This document shows, in pieces, positions 55,243-64,000 of a DNA stretch of 64,000 bases (its first letter is position 1; each line of letters starts with the position of its first letter). Source of the stretch: Rickettsia typhi (GTDB lineage: Bacteria > Pseudomonadota > Alphaproteobacteria > Rickettsiales > Rickettsiaceae); NCBI GenBank assembly GCA_945875975.1, contig CAMCMD010000002.1:1-64000 (forward strand). Reading direction: 5' to 3'. Position numbers and translations under genes: made by a program. Below the pieces are notes generated by a model. It worked only from the letters and a program-made list of their open reading frames with translations. It ran no database searches and was not told the DNA's origin.

Positions 55243-55899
55243 ATGAATAAAAGAAATTTATTGATTCGTTGTCTTTCCGGGTTGCTACTGGGATGTTTTT
55301 TTATTGTAGCAATTTTTGTTTTTAGACCGCTCTTTTATATCGCAATTTATGGCATCGCGGCTGTGATGCTTCTTGAGTGGTATAATATCACTAAATCATC
55401 ATTATACCATAATCTGATTGGTCTAATCGCAATACCTATTCCTATAGCTTCCTTATTGCTTATTTCCTATATTGATCGCACGGGTTGGCTATTAATGACA
55501 TTTTTCTGTATAATTTGGAGCGTTGATGTTATGGCAATGTTTGGGGGAAAGCTTGTTGGAGGCCCTAAATTAGCTTCTAAAACTAGTCCAAATAAAACTA
55601 TTAGCGGCCTAATTATTGGCGTTTCTAGTGCGATAATTAGTCTTAATATTCTGACTTTAATTCCAGCATATAGTCTTCCCTATATGATAGCTAAATCAAA
55701 TGTATCATTAAGTTTTTTTGCTCTAATTATTGGAGTTACTGCGCAGATAAGCGATTTGAGCATATCATTACTAAAAAGAAGATTTAAAATCAAAGATACA
55801 GGAACAATTATACCTGGTCACGGTGGAGCGCTTGACAGATTTGACAGTATTATTCTAACTGCCCCATTGATTGCCTTGTACTTGCTTAATAACGTTTAG
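55243..55899 (+). CDS. cdsA: Phosphatidate cytidylyltransferase
   Basis: Makes CDP-diacylglycerol, the precursor of all phospholipids. 218 residues with six or so helices. The C-terminal signature S-x-x-K-R-x4-K-D-T-G-x-x-x-P-G-H-G-G-x-x-D-R is present in SLLKRRFKIKDTGTIIPGHG and GALDRFDS. The N-terminus is shorter than in E. coli. Paired with uppS as in most bacteria; its product feeds pgsA (31141-31689). Confidence 0.94.
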   Translation: MNKRNLLIRCLSGLLLGCFFIVAIFVFRPLFYIAIYGIAAVMLLEWYNITKSSLYHNLIGLIAIPIPIASLLLISYIDRTGWLLMTFFCIIWSVDVMAMFGGKLVGGPKLASKTSPNKTISGLIIGVSSAIISLNILTLIPAYSLPYMIAKSNVSLSFFALIIGVTAQISDLSISLLKRRFKIKDTGTIIPGHGGALDRFDSIILTAPLIALYLLNNV

Positions 55900-55909
55900 T
55901 ATATCTATA

Positions 55910-56236
55910 ATGATAGAGAAACCTTCAAATAGCTTTACTTTTACTAAGAAAAAAGCCTTTAATATCGTAGTGTTTTTAATGCTATCTTACTTTGTCTTTC
56001 ATTCAATTTATGGTAGCAGAGGGGTATTGGCCTATTTTAAGTTGCAGGCAGAGCTAAGCAGCTCGCACAAAAAGCTTGAATTTTTAAGAGCAGAACGACT
56101 AGAAATTGAAAACAGAACAAAGCTATTAAGACATGAATCTATAGATAAGGATATGCTTGACGAAAAAATTAGAAATGTGCTTGGATTTTCTGCCCCAGAA
56201 GAAAAAATATTTAAAACGCCGCTTAAAAGCGATTAA
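55910..56236 (+). CDS. FtsB/DivIC-type septum formation initiator
   Basis: About 108 residues from ATG 55910 (a TTG at 55871 overlaps cdsA). One membrane helix (about 20-40) is followed by a coiled coil (about 50-85, KLQAELSSSHKKLEFLRAER) and a short end with DKDMLDEKIRNVLGFSAPEE, which matches the FtsB family in alphaproteobacteria. It bridges FtsL and FtsQ in the divisome. Neither is nearby; ftsZ is 35 kb away. Confidence 0.83.
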   Translation: MIEKPSNSFTFTKKKAFNIVVFLMLSYFVFHSIYGSRGVLAYFKLQAELSSSHKKLEFLRAERLEIENRTKLLRHESIDKDMLDEKIRNVLGFSAPEEKIFKTPLKSD

Positions 56237-56255
56237 CTTAAGAGAAGAAAATATT

Positions 56256-56873
56256 ATGAGAGTTGTTGTATATAAAAATGATTTACCTGATGATCTTCAC
56301 TTAGCGGGAGATATTGCAATTGATTCAGAAACAATGGGTTTGAGCTTCCATCGAGATAGGTTATGTGTATTGCAAATTAGTAACGGGGATGGGGATTCAT
56401 ATTTAATTCAATTTGATCAAAATAACTACTCTGCCCCTAATTTAAAAAAACTACTTCTAGATGAAAACAGAGGCAAAATATTTCATTATGCTAGATTTGA
56501 TTTGGCGGTTATCAAGAAATATTTGGAAATAGATCTGGTGAACATCTTCTGCACAAAAATTGCATCAAAATTAGTTCGAACCTATACAGATTACCACGGA
56601 TTAAAAGATTTGTGTCGAGAATTGCTTGGCATAACTATTTCCAAACAACAACAATCATCTTATTGGGGGGCAGCAGAACTAAGCGAAGACCAAAAAGAGT
56701 ATGCTGCAAAAGACGTAGTTTATCTTCACTCTCTTAGAGCAATACTTATAGACCGTCTCATTGAATTAAATAGAAATAAAATTGCTCACAAATTATTTGA
56801 ATTTTTACCAATTAGAGCGGAGCTTGATTTAATTGGCTGGAATGATATAGATATTTTTTCCCACGGTAGTTAA
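56256..56873 (+). CDS. rnd: Ribonuclease D-like 3'-5' exonuclease
   Basis: About 205 residues; ATG 56256 has AGAGAAGAA upstream, whereas longer frames overlap ftsB. The DEDDy exonuclease motifs are seen: IAIDSETMGL (Asp, Glu), HYARFDLAVIKKYL (Asp), and YAAKDVVYLHSLRAIL (Tyr, Asp). The HRDC domains of E. coli RNase D are absent, as usual for the short alphaproteobacterial form. Likely trims tRNA or rRNA 3' ends, together with RNase PH. Confidence 0.92.
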   Translation: MRVVVYKNDLPDDLHLAGDIAIDSETMGLSFHRDRLCVLQISNGDGDSYLIQFDQNNYSAPNLKKLLLDENRGKIFHYARFDLAVIKKYLEIDLVNIFCTKIASKLVRTYTDYHGLKDLCRELLGITISKQQQSSYWGAAELSEDQKEYAAKDVVYLHSLRAILIDRLIELNRNKIAHKLFEFLPIRAELDLIGWNDIDIFSHGS

Positions 56874-56874
56874 G

Positions 56875-57822
56875 ATGAATTATGTAACCTTAGCAAAAGA
56901 TAGCATACTAGATCAGTCGAAAGCTCTGCATGTTTTGGCCCATGATATTCCACATGATTTCTCAGATTTAGTTGAATATATACTAAAATTTAAAGGAAGA
57001 GTCGTTCTTATGGGGATGGGGAAAAGCGGCTATATTGCTAAAAAAATTGCCGCCAGTTTAGCCTCCACGGGTACTCCGGCATTCTATATTCATCCCGGGG
57101 AGGCAAGTCACGGCGACCTTGGCATGATTACTGAAATAGATATGGTAATTATGTTATCTAACTCCGGAGAAACTAAAGAATTATTTGACACAATAAATTA
57201 TTGCAAACGATTCAATATAAAAATTGCAGCAATTACTATGAACAGCAACTCTACTCTCGGTAAAAGTAGCGATTTTCTTCTAAAATTACCGACCCAAAGT
57301 GAAACATCTTCTATTTCAGCTCCCACAACTTCTTCGTTAATGACATTATCGATAGGAGACGCACTAGTGACTACTCTGCACCAGTCCAAAGGATTTACAA
57401 AAGAGGATTTTAAGATATTTCACCCTGGTGGTAAGATAGGAACGAATTTATTGAAAGTATCAGACGTAATGAAAGGTGAAGGAGATCTCCCAATAGTGCA
57501 AGAAAGCACTAAATTTACCGAAGTACTAATTACTATGAATGAAAAATGCCTTGGGTGTGCAATCGTTTTAAACAAGGATGATGGCATAATAGGAATAATT
57601 ACTGATGGAGATCTTAGAAGACATATTAATGAGAGTTTAGGTAGCAAGAAAGCCAAAGATGTGATGACTAGTAATCCAAGAACAATAGCTGATAATGCAC
57701 TAGCAACAGAGGCGATATCCATCATGAATCAAAAATCCATTACTGTTCTTCCTGTGACTCGAGAGAATCAACTTGTAGGAGTAGTGCATATTCATGATAT
57801 ACTGAGACATGGAGTTGCATGA
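56875..57822 (+). CDS. kdsD: Arabinose-5-phosphate isomerase (KdsD/KpsF)
   Basis: Turns ribulose-5-phosphate into arabinose-5-phosphate, the first step to Kdo of LPS. 315 residues: SIS domain (about 30-180) with MGMGKSGYIAKKIAASLAST, HPGEASHGDLGM and LSNSGETKE, then two CBS repeats (about 200-315) with GIITDGDLRRHI and the closing VGVVHIHDILRHG. It overlaps lptC by ATGA, joining Kdo synthesis and LPS export. Confidence 0.94.
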   Translation: MNYVTLAKDSILDQSKALHVLAHDIPHDFSDLVEYILKFKGRVVLMGMGKSGYIAKKIAASLASTGTPAFYIHPGEASHGDLGMITEIDMVIMLSNSGETKELFDTINYCKRFNIKIAAITMNSNSTLGKSSDFLLKLPTQSETSSISAPTTSSLMTLSIGDALVTTLHQSKGFTKEDFKIFHPGGKIGTNLLKVSDVMKGEGDLPIVQESTKFTEVLITMNEKCLGCAIVLNKDDGIIGIITDGDLRRHINESLGSKKAKDVMTSNPRTIADNALATEAISIMNQKSITVLPVTRENQLVGVVHIHDILRHGVA

Positions 57823-58436
57823 ATCAATTAAACCACAATCAAAATAAATTTAAACATTTTACAAGTTTAATTGTAAAATATCTCTTTCTTTGTTCGGGAG
57901 TATTAGTACTCATACTTATTTTTATTACTATTATATATTCTTCTAATCCATCACAAAATAACCAAACTATTAAGCAAGATATCCTTAATAATAAACCTTA
58001 CCTTACAAAAGATTATTCGTTAGGTATAGAGAATCCAGTTTTCGAAGGGATTAGTAATAATTTAGTCCCCTATAAAATACTCGCCAATACAATGGTGAAA
58101 GATAAATATAACAACTACATCCTTCAATTCGTATCTGGCAAATACTTCTCAAGCGATGGCGATATAATTATAAAATCAAATGAAGCTACTCTTGATGATC
58201 TAGCAAAAAAAATTATACTTAAGGATAATGTACTGGTAATTTTTAATGGTATTAAATTAAAATCAAATCAATTAAATCTCAATATTAATAATCAGAATAT
58301 AAATAGCGAGGCTCCAGTAATAGTAGATTTTTCTAATTCATATATTAAAGCTGACAAACTTGACTCTGATGATTATTCTAAAATCATTAGATTCAAAGGT
58401 AATGTAGAGTCAGTATTTGACATAGATGATTTCTAG
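57819..58436 (+). CDS. lptC: LPS export protein LptC
   Basis: Bitopic protein that passes LPS from LptB2FG to LptA. 205 residues: one N-terminal helix (about 18-40) then a periplasmic beta-jellyroll (about 65-205), seen in LGIENPVFEGISNNLVPYKI, LANTMVKDK and KADKLDSDDYSKIIRFKGNV. Its position between kdsD and lptA supports the call, as sequence in this family varies. Confidence 0.88.
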   Translation: MNQLNHNQNKFKHFTSLIVKYLFLCSGVLVLILIFITIIYSSNPSQNNQTIKQDILNNKPYLTKDYSLGIENPVFEGISNNLVPYKILANTMVKDKYNNYILQFVSGKYFSSDGDIIIKSNEATLDDLAKKIILKDNVLVIFNGIKLKSNQLNLNINNQNINSEAPVIVDFSNSYIKADKLDSDDYSKIIRFKGNVESVFDIDDF

Positions 58437-58439
58437 ATA

Positions 58440-58874
58440 ATGGCAAAATTTCTAATTTTTTTATTGATGATTTGTACAAGCCAGACTTTAAGAGCCAGTG
58501 ATAAAATTCAAATAACATGCGATAATCTCACACTTAACAAAAAAGACCTATCAGCTACTTTCGAAAATAATGTAAGAGTTGTGTTTGAAGACCAAAATAT
58601 TTCTACCAATAAGCTAATTATCTACTATTCTGATCTAAGTCCCAAAAGAGAAATAATAAAAATTGTTTTTCCTACAACAATCAAAGCTATTAAAAGCAAC
58701 AAAAACAATGTTGATGTTATTATTGCTGATAGTGGTGAATTTGACAATTTAGCAAAAAAACTTACTTTACTTGGAAACGTTCGGATACAAAAAGATGCTA
58801 ATATACTAGTAACAGATAAAATGGTATACTTTGCTAAACTAAAATCTATAGAAGCACTGCCTAATGCAAAATAA
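58440..58874 (+). CDS. lptA: LPS transport protein LptA/OstA
   Basis: Periplasmic bridge for LPS transport. 144 residues: signal peptide MAKFLIFLLMICTSQTLRAS, then a beta-jellyroll with DKIQITCDNLTLNKKDLSAT, FENNVRVVFEDQNISTNKLI and LLGNVRIQKDANILVTDKMV. Shorter than E. coli LptA but normal for Rickettsiales. Overlaps lptB by 11 bases. Confidence 0.9.
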   Translation: MAKFLIFLLMICTSQTLRASDKIQITCDNLTLNKKDLSATFENNVRVVFEDQNISTNKLIIYYSDLSPKREIIKIVFPTTIKAIKSNKNNVDVIIADSGEFDNLAKKLTLLGNVRIQKDANILVTDKMVYFAKLKSIEALPNAK

Positions 58875-59601
58875 GCTTGTAATAAAAAATCTGTCAAAAT
58901 CTTACGATAGAAAACCGGTCTTGAGAGACATTAACTGCTGCCTTTATCAAGGAGAAGTGGTGGGGCTTTTTGGACCAAATGGGGCTGGGAAAACTACTTT
59001 ATTCAGCATTATTATCGGCTTAATTAGGGCTGATTTAGGAGAACTATCTTTAAATGATCAAGATATCACCAATTTACCAATGTATTCAAGATCAAGACTT
59101 GGTTTAGGTTACTTACCTCAAGAATCATCAATTTTCAGAGGGTTATCGGTAAAAGATAATATCCGTGCTATACTTGAAATAACTTTAATTAGCAAAGAAG
59201 AAATAGAGTCTAAATGCGAAGAATTAATGGACGAATTCTCAATTAGTCACTTAAAAAATAAGTCATCTAGTACTTTATCTGGTGGTGAAAGACGAAGACT
59301 TGAAATAGCAAGAACACTTGCATCTAACCCTAAATTCATTCTTTTAGATGAACCTTTAGCTGGTATTGACCCTATCGCAGTTAAAGATATAAAATTACTC
59401 ATCTCACATTTAAAAAATCGTAATATTGGCATTTTGATTACTGACCACAATGTTCGTGATACTCTAGATATAGTGGATCGAGCTTATATTATTTATGATG
59501 GAAAAGTATTGATGGAGGGTAAACCTTCTGAAATAGTTGGAAGTTCAGAAGTGCGTGAAGTGTACCTAGGTCAGACTTTCTTAGAAAGAGATTATAAGTA
59601 G
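58864..59601 (+). CDS. lptB: LPS export ABC transporter ATP-binding protein LptB
   Basis: ATPase that drives LPS extraction. 245 residues. Walker A GLFGPNGAGKTTLFSIIIGL, Q-loop YLPQESSIFRGLSV (typical for LptB), signature LSGGERRRLEIARTLA, Walker B FILLDEPLAGIDPIAV, and H-loop ITDHNVRDTL. The N-terminus KNLSKSYDRKPVLRDINCCL also fits. lptF and lptG must be elsewhere. Confidence 0.96.
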   Translation: MQNKLVIKNLSKSYDRKPVLRDINCCLYQGEVVGLFGPNGAGKTTLFSIIIGLIRADLGELSLNDQDITNLPMYSRSRLGLGYLPQESSIFRGLSVKDNIRAILEITLISKEEIESKCEELMDEFSISHLKNKSSSTLSGGERRRLEIARTLASNPKFILLDEPLAGIDPIAVKDIKLLISHLKNRNIGILITDHNVRDTLDIVDRAYIIYDGKVLMEGKPSEIVGSSEVREVYLGQTFLERDYK

Positions 59602-59616
59602 CTGGATTGAACTTCT

Positions 59617-60153
59617 ATGAGCAAAGAATCAAATGCACCTATAGCACTCTCCATCATCGCCCTATTTTTTAGTATGCTTCTCTTAAGCTTTGCTGCGGTA
59701 CCAATTTACAACCTTTTCTGTAAAGCAACGGGATTTGGTGGAACTACTATGCGAGATAAAGCTTTTTCTAAAGTTAATAAAGGTCATCGCAAAATTAACA
59801 TTGAATTTGATGCCAATGTTGATAAAGACTTGCCATGGAGATTCATCCCCAAACAAAGACGAACTAATGTTATTACTGGAGAAACTGCGTTAATATTTTA
59901 TGAATCGGAAAACATCGGTGATAAGGATATTATTGGTACATCTGTGTACAATATCACTCCAATGAAAGCTGGTAAGTACTTTGTAAAAATACATTGTTTT
60001 TGCTTTGAAGAACAGCTTCTTAAACGTGGCCAAAAAGTGCTTATGCCAGTTTCTTTCTTTATTGATGCAGACCTTGATAAAGACCCAGAAATGGACGACA
60101 TCGACACCATAACTCTATCATATAGTTTTTACAAAGTGCGAGACGTAGAGTAA
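59617..60153 (+). CDS. Cytochrome c oxidase assembly protein Cox11/CtaG
   Basis: Copper chaperone for CuB of cytochrome oxidase subunit I. 178 residues: helix at about 9-29, then [17 protein letters not shown] with the conserved Cys, and a C-terminal domain with [20 protein letters not shown] (copper-binding C-x-C-F) and [18 protein letters not shown]. All copper-site cysteines are present. It is followed by COX3 after 135 bases. Confidence 0.94.
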   Translation: MSKESNAPIALSIIALFFSMLLLSFAAVPIYNLFCKATGFGGTTMRDKAFSKVNKGHRKINIEFDANVDKDLPWRFIPKQRRTNVITGETALIFYESENIGDKDIIGTSVYNITPMKAGKYFVKIHCFCFEEQLLKRGQKVLMPVSFFIDADLDKDPEMDDIDTITLSYSFYKVRDVE

Positions 60154-60288
60154 TTTGTAAGAAGTTTAATGAAAAGCGTAATGTTACACCCAACTATGGT
60201 TAATTGTTATATAGTGAATAAATAATAGACAATAATGCTTATTATTGCTTATAATTCAAGTTAAAATTAATCTAAAGACACTAAAAAA

Positions 60289-61107
60289 ATGGCATCAAAT
60301 CAAGAACATCCTTTTCACTTAGTTGCACTGAGTCACTGGCCTATTGCTACTGCATTCTCATTGTTTGCTCTTACGCTAGGCATGGTAATGTTTATGCATG
60401 AGCACACTGGGGGTAAATTTGTTTTGGGGCTTGGCTTAGTTTCAGTAATTTACTGTGCCTGGAACTGGTGGTCCGATGTAATAGAAGAAGGCAGATCAGG
60501 CAAATACCATACTGAGCGTGCTAGAACTGGCTTAAGAATTGGTATGTCATTGTTTATTATGTCAGAAATAATGTTCTTCTTTGCCTTCTTCTTTTCATTC
60601 TTTTCTGTAAGCTTATTTCCAGCCGGAATACTTGAAGGCCCTTGGGTAGTGGCAAAAGGTGTATGGCCCCCAGAAGGAATTAAAACTTTTGATCCTTGGG
60701 ACATCCCTTTTATCAATACTTTAATCCTATTATTGTCCGGTACAACTGTTACTTGGGCTCACCATGCAGTACTTCATAACGATAAAAAAAACTCCGTTGC
60801 AGCACTAGGTATAACAGTTTTCTTAGGCATTAGCTTTACAATGCTTCAAGCTTACGAATATCACCATGCAGCATTTAAGCTAACCGATGGTGTTTATGCG
60901 GCCAATTTCTATTTAGCAACAGGCTTTCATGGCTTGCATGTTATGCTAGGGACAGTATTCCTAGCTGTGTGTTATTTCAGGGCTAAGAAAGGACATTTTC
61001 TACAGGGAAATGGTCATCTTGGCTTTGAATTTGCTGCTTGGTATTGGCATTTTGTTGATGTTGTTTGGCTTTTCCTATTCACGTTTGTTTATGTTTTAGG
61101 CCGATAG
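60289..61107 (+). CDS. Cytochrome c oxidase subunit III
   Basis: 272-residue integral membrane subunit of aa3-type oxidase with seven helices. HPFHLVALSHWPIATAFSLF at the start, the WWSDVIEEGRSGKYHTERAR loop, FFFAFFFSFF with MSEIMFF before it, GLRIGMSLF, and WYWHFVDVVWLFLFTFVYVL at the end are all typical and closely mitochondrial-like. It shows that aerobic respiration is kept despite the ATP import system. Confidence 0.96.
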   Translation: MASNQEHPFHLVALSHWPIATAFSLFALTLGMVMFMHEHTGGKFVLGLGLVSVIYCAWNWWSDVIEEGRSGKYHTERARTGLRIGMSLFIMSEIMFFFAFFFSFFSVSLFPAGILEGPWVVAKGVWPPEGIKTFDPWDIPFINTLILLLSGTTVTWAHHAVLHNDKKNSVAALGITVFLGISFTMLQAYEYHHAAFKLTDGVYAANFYLATGFHGLHVMLGTVFLAVCYFRAKKGHFLQGNGHLGFEFAAWYWHFVDVVWLFLFTFVYVLGR

Positions 61108-61234
61108 AATAACGCGGAGTATCAACTACTTGAGCGCCAATTGATTTACTATTGCTACCATTTTGACTTGATAGTTCAGGGAATGGCTTTTTTCTATACA
61201 TTGTAAGGGTTAGATAATATCAAAATTTTAGATT

Positions 61235-61918
61235 CTAATTGCTTAGTTTCGTCACCGGGCATGGATGAATAACAGAGGTAAACTCTACCTTACGCATAAA
61301 ATAATGTCCCAGATAACAAAATGGCGTATCTAATAAGGCAGCCAGTATTTTAAACGCTAGACTGCCATATATAACTATAAAAAACTGACCTACTGGAATA
61401 ATAGAAAAAATCGATAAGATAGAAACGACTGTAATGGTATCTACAAATTGTCCCACTATGGTGCTTACATTATTCCTTATCCACAAATGCTTACCATTAG
61501 TCAAAGTTTTTATGTGCGAAAAAATGTGTATATCAATAAGTTGCCCTATGTAGTTAGCAATAATAGAGGCAAAAGATGCTACTCCATACGCATTAAATAC
61601 TTGATGAAAAGTACTATCGTCTACTACCGACCAATCTGTTGCAGGCAATAAGTCAGCAATCGTAATTAGGCAAAGTACAACAAGGCTACAAATCACCCCT
61701 GTTCTTATCATCAGCTCAGCATTTTTCTTACCATAAAATTCTGTTACAAGATCTGATATTAAAAACGTAATGGGATATAAAAAGACACCAACAGAAATTT
61801 CAAAGCTTTGAGAGAATAGATCGAGAATAATAAATTTCTGAAATATCAGGTTTCCAGTTACGATTATGGCACAGAAAATGCTACATAATATCACGTATAA
61901 TTTTATCGAAGTAGACAT
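61235..61918 (-). CDS. Queuosine precursor transporter (YhhQ/QPTR family)
   Basis: About 227 residues from ATG 61918, six helices. Family pieces: GVFLYPITFLISDLVTEFYG, YIGQLIDIHIFSHIKTLTNG and KHLWIRNNVSTIVGQFVDTI. These COG1738 proteins import queuine or preQ precursors for tRNA modification. Intracellular bacteria salvage these bases from the host. The start has AGG nearby and lies 11 bases after the ABC-F stop, so the two may be co-transcribed. Confidence 0.9.
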   Translation of the reverse strand: MSTSIKLYVILCSIFCAIIVTGNLIFQKFIILDLFSQSFEISVGVFLYPITFLISDLVTEFYGKKNAELMIRTGVICSLVVLCLITIADLLPATDWSVVDDSTFHQVFNAYGVASFASIIANYIGQLIDIHIFSHIKTLTNGKHLWIRNNVSTIVGQFVDTITVVSILSIFSIIPVGQFFIVIYGSLAFKILAALLDTPFCYLGHYFMRKVEFTSVIHPCPVTKLSN

Positions 61919-61929
61919 AATAAACAAAC

Positions 61930-63735
61930 CTATTTTTCCAATTTGTCTTTTATAGCTTCAACCTCAAGCCACTCTGTTATCTTGTGATCTAGCGTTTCTT
62001 TCGCTTTTAACAAGCTAGTTGTAAGCTTATTAAATTTATCATTATTCAACACATACAAGTCTTTTTCAAATAATTTAGACTCAATATCTATTATGTTCTT
62101 TTCTAACTGCTCAATTTCGATTGGTAATGATTCAAGCAATCTTACATATTTATAACTTAATTTCTGAGGTTTTACTGCATCTTCTGAAATATTTTTAATA
62201 GTTTTTTTCTTGATGCATTTTTCTACCTTTATATCCTTTTTATGATAGGTTAAGTAATCAGTGTACCCACCATAAAGATTAATAATTTCTTCACCAGTAA
62301 AGACTAATGTTCTTGTGACTAAGCGTTCTAGAAAGTCTCTATCATGACTAACTATGATTAGCGTACCCGTATAATCTGCCAAAATCTCAAGCAATATTTC
62401 TAGCGAGTCCATATCCAAATCATTTGTTGGCTCATCAAGGATCAAAAAATTTCCTGGATTTATCAAAGCTTTTGCGAGAAGCAACCTATTAGCTTCTCCG
62501 CCTGAAAGAGTAGATACTTTGTCTCCAAGGATCTTAGGATCAAACATGAATTTCTTTAGATAACCAGCGACGTGCATAGCCTGATCCTTAAGAAAAACTT
62601 GGTCTCCACCAGTTGGGCATAATGTCTGTTTCAAACTGTGTGTTGGATTAAGTTCTGACCTATATTGATCAAAATAAGTAATTTCAAGATTAGTGCCATG
62701 CTTAACTTTGCCCACCTCTGGCTCTATATCCTTGATAAGTATTTTAATAAACGTCGATTTACCAATACCGTTTGGACCGATTACGCCTATTTTTTCACCT
62801 TTTTTTACTTTAAAAGTAAAGTTATCAAACAGTTTTTTGCCAGGAAAATTGTAAGAAATATTCTCAGCTTCAATAATAAATTTAGTTTTTTGCATTTGCT
62901 CAGCAAGCTCGATCTGTAGCTTAGCTTTTGCGCTTTGCAAATGAGATTGATGAGCTTTGTACGATTCTCTTAGGCGGTGCAAATTAGCTAGTCTTTTTTG
63001 GTTTCGCTTTCTTCTGCCAGTAACGCCAGCATTAAGCCACCCCTTCTCTACTTCAAGCTTTCTATTCATCTTTCGCAAAGTGGCTTCTTCACTATCAATG
63101 ATTTCCTCTCGCCACTCGTCGTAGTACCTAAATCCTCTAGAAGATTTGCGCAATATACCGCGGTCAATCCACCAGATTTTATTACTTATATTCTCCTGAA
63201 ATGTGCGATCGTGGCTTATACAAATTACAGCTCCATTATAGTTCTTCAGATAACCTTCTAGCCACTCGATTGTCAAGATATCAAGATGATTCGTCGGCTC
63301 ATCCAATAATAGAATATCAGGACTATTGATAAGAGCTTTAGCTAGACAAACTCTTCTAATCTGCCCACCAGAACAATTTTCTAACGCAGCGTTGCCATCA
63401 ACTTCAAGTTGTTTTAGAATAATATCAGCTTGGTATTTATTATTATCATAGTTATCTTTAAACGATGATAATACAAAATCATAAATCTTGCCTTTGGGTA
63501 GCAATTTCATATCTTGTTTTAAGTAACCAATTTTAATCGCTGGATCTTCAAATAGCTCACCAGTATCAAGCTCATATTCGCCGTCAATAATTTTCATTAA
63601 GCTTGACTTACCACAACCATTTCGGCCAACTAAACAAATCCGATCGCCACGCGTAACGTAAAGCTCAAGATCTAATAGGATCCTTTTATCAGCAAAACTC
63701 AGATTGCCTTCTTTAATATAAAAAATTGGTACCAT
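61930..63735 (-). CDS. uup: ABC-F family ATPase, Uup type
   Basis: 601 residues with two ATP-binding domains and no membrane part. First: Walker A VGRNGCGKSSLMKII, signature CSGGQIRRVCLAKAL, Walker B LLLDEPTNHLDI. Second: IGPNGIGKSTFIKIL, LSGGEANRLLLAKAL, LILDEPTNDLDMDS. The DEPTNDLD form in the second domain and the C-terminal coiled coil (about 535-600) mark the Uup group. These proteins act on the ribosome; Uup also influences DNA rearrangement and ribosome assembly. Confidence 0.92.
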   Translation of the reverse strand: MVPIFYIKEGNLSFADKRILLDLELYVTRGDRICLVGRNGCGKSSLMKIIDGEYELDTGELFEDPAIKIGYLKQDMKLLPKGKIYDFVLSSFKDNYDNNKYQADIILKQLEVDGNAALENCSGGQIRRVCLAKALINSPDILLLDEPTNHLDILTIEWLEGYLKNYNGAVICISHDRTFQENISNKIWWIDRGILRKSSRGFRYYDEWREEIIDSEEATLRKMNRKLEVEKGWLNAGVTGRRKRNQKRLANLHRLRESYKAHQSHLQSAKAKLQIELAEQMQKTKFIIEAENISYNFPGKKLFDNFTFKVKKGEKIGVIGPNGIGKSTFIKILIKDIEPEVGKVKHGTNLEITYFDQYRSELNPTHSLKQTLCPTGGDQVFLKDQAMHVAGYLKKFMFDPKILGDKVSTLSGGEANRLLLAKALINPGNFLILDEPTNDLDMDSLEILLEILADYTGTLIIVSHDRDFLERLVTRTLVFTGEEIINLYGGYTDYLTYHKKDIKVEKCIKKKTIKNISEDAVKPQKLSYKYVRLLESLPIEIEQLEKNIIDIESKLFEKDLYVLNNDKFNKLTTSLLKAKETLDHKITEWLEVEAIKDKLEK

Positions 63736-64000
63736 TTTTAGTTATTTGGTATAAAAATTGTTTTTTACAAGCTTCAGGGGATATAATAAACCAAAATTCC
63801 CTGAAAACTATATTTATTTACCCCCCCTTATGCCCAAATAAATTTAGACATTTCAGCAATTGCTCCCAGATTATATCTATTTTATTTTTACTCAACACAA
63901 CATCTGTACCTATGCAAAAAAAACATACCCATTCTAATCCCCATTCATATCACTATTTTTACTTATAGCACTCTAATCCAAATAACAACAATCAACTATA
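63736..64000. other. AT-rich end of window
   Basis: No supported gene. TTCAGGG (near 63773) and CCCTGAA (near 63799) could pair in a loose hairpin. The region would hold the promoter of the ABC-F gene on the minus strand. Confidence 0.4.

Noticed and set aside
57198..57725. Minus-strand open frames within kdsD
   Set aside because: They are antisense shadows of a well-conserved gene with complete SIS and CBS domains.
1..64000. CRISPR array, prophage or rRNA operon
   Set aside because: No regularly spaced repeats, no phage structural or integrase genes and no rRNA-like sequence were found; all repeats are short, dispersed or simple tandem.

Overview
The window is AT-rich and fits an obligate intracellular alphaproteobacterium of the order Rickettsiales, probably family Rickettsiaceae. 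Support comes from a Tlc-type ATP/ADP translocase, a circularly permuted two-piece tmRNA of the alphaproteobacterial kind, respiratory genes of the mitochondrial type (SURF1, Cox11, COX3, an NDUFA12 homologue), ankyrin and LRR-like proteins, decaying genes, palindromic repeats and IS debris. The genus cannot be fixed from sequence alone; a Rickettsia relative or a Megaira-like symbiont would fit.

Layout. 1-1.2 kb: a gene cut by the window edge, an IS5-type transposase relic and a small LRR-like protein. 1.2-9.1 kb: uracil-DNA glycosylase, RluD, a solute-binding lipoprotein, flavin reductase, dapB, tRNA-Leu, an Nfu protein whose stop codon lies in a palindromic element, then an unusual pair of an alpha/alpha-toroid protein and a YheC/D-like ATP-grasp enzyme. 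9.1-20.4 kb: MFS transporter, BON and RlpA lipoproteins, bolA, nadD, rsfS, KefB-type antiporter, SH3 protein, grpE, rph, SURF1, an unknown membrane protein and ftsZ. 20.5-33 kb: S41-like secreted peptidase, tlc, ppdK, prfA, ankyrin protein, scoAB, GNAT, pgsA and a broken gabD. 33-37 kb is an accessory, partly degraded zone: AbrB/PIN toxin-antitoxin pair, a small protein ending in a eukaryotic CaaX box, an ankyrin-like fragment and a SIMPL gene with an internal stop. 37-49 kb: Bcr-type MFS, ychF, pth, rplY, AEC transporter, trxB, dnaB, nagZ, sodB, MscS, mlaD, NDUFA12, rnhA and sspB. 48.8-52.5 kb: ssrA, tRNA-Phe, 3-methyladenine glycosylase, HU/IHF, smpB, dapA and ilvE. 52.5-63.7 kb: OmpR/EnvZ-type two-component pair, uppS-cdsA-ftsB-rnd-kdsD-lptC-lptA-lptB, cox11, cox3, a queuosine-precursor transporter and a Uup-type ABC-F protein.

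The genes describe a respiring, ATP-importing cell that still makes peptidoglycan precursors (dapA, dapB, uppS, nagZ, rlpA, ftsZ, ftsB) and an LPS outer membrane (kdsD, lptCAB, mlaD). Trans-translation is concentrated in one place: ssrA, its ClpXP adaptor sspB and smpB lie within about 2.5 kb.

Best leads: the CaaX-box protein at 34481-34750 (candidate host-lipidated effector), the toroid/ATP-grasp pair at 6071-9100 (candidate undescribed ligase or modification system), and several genes whose ends are built from or broken by repeats.
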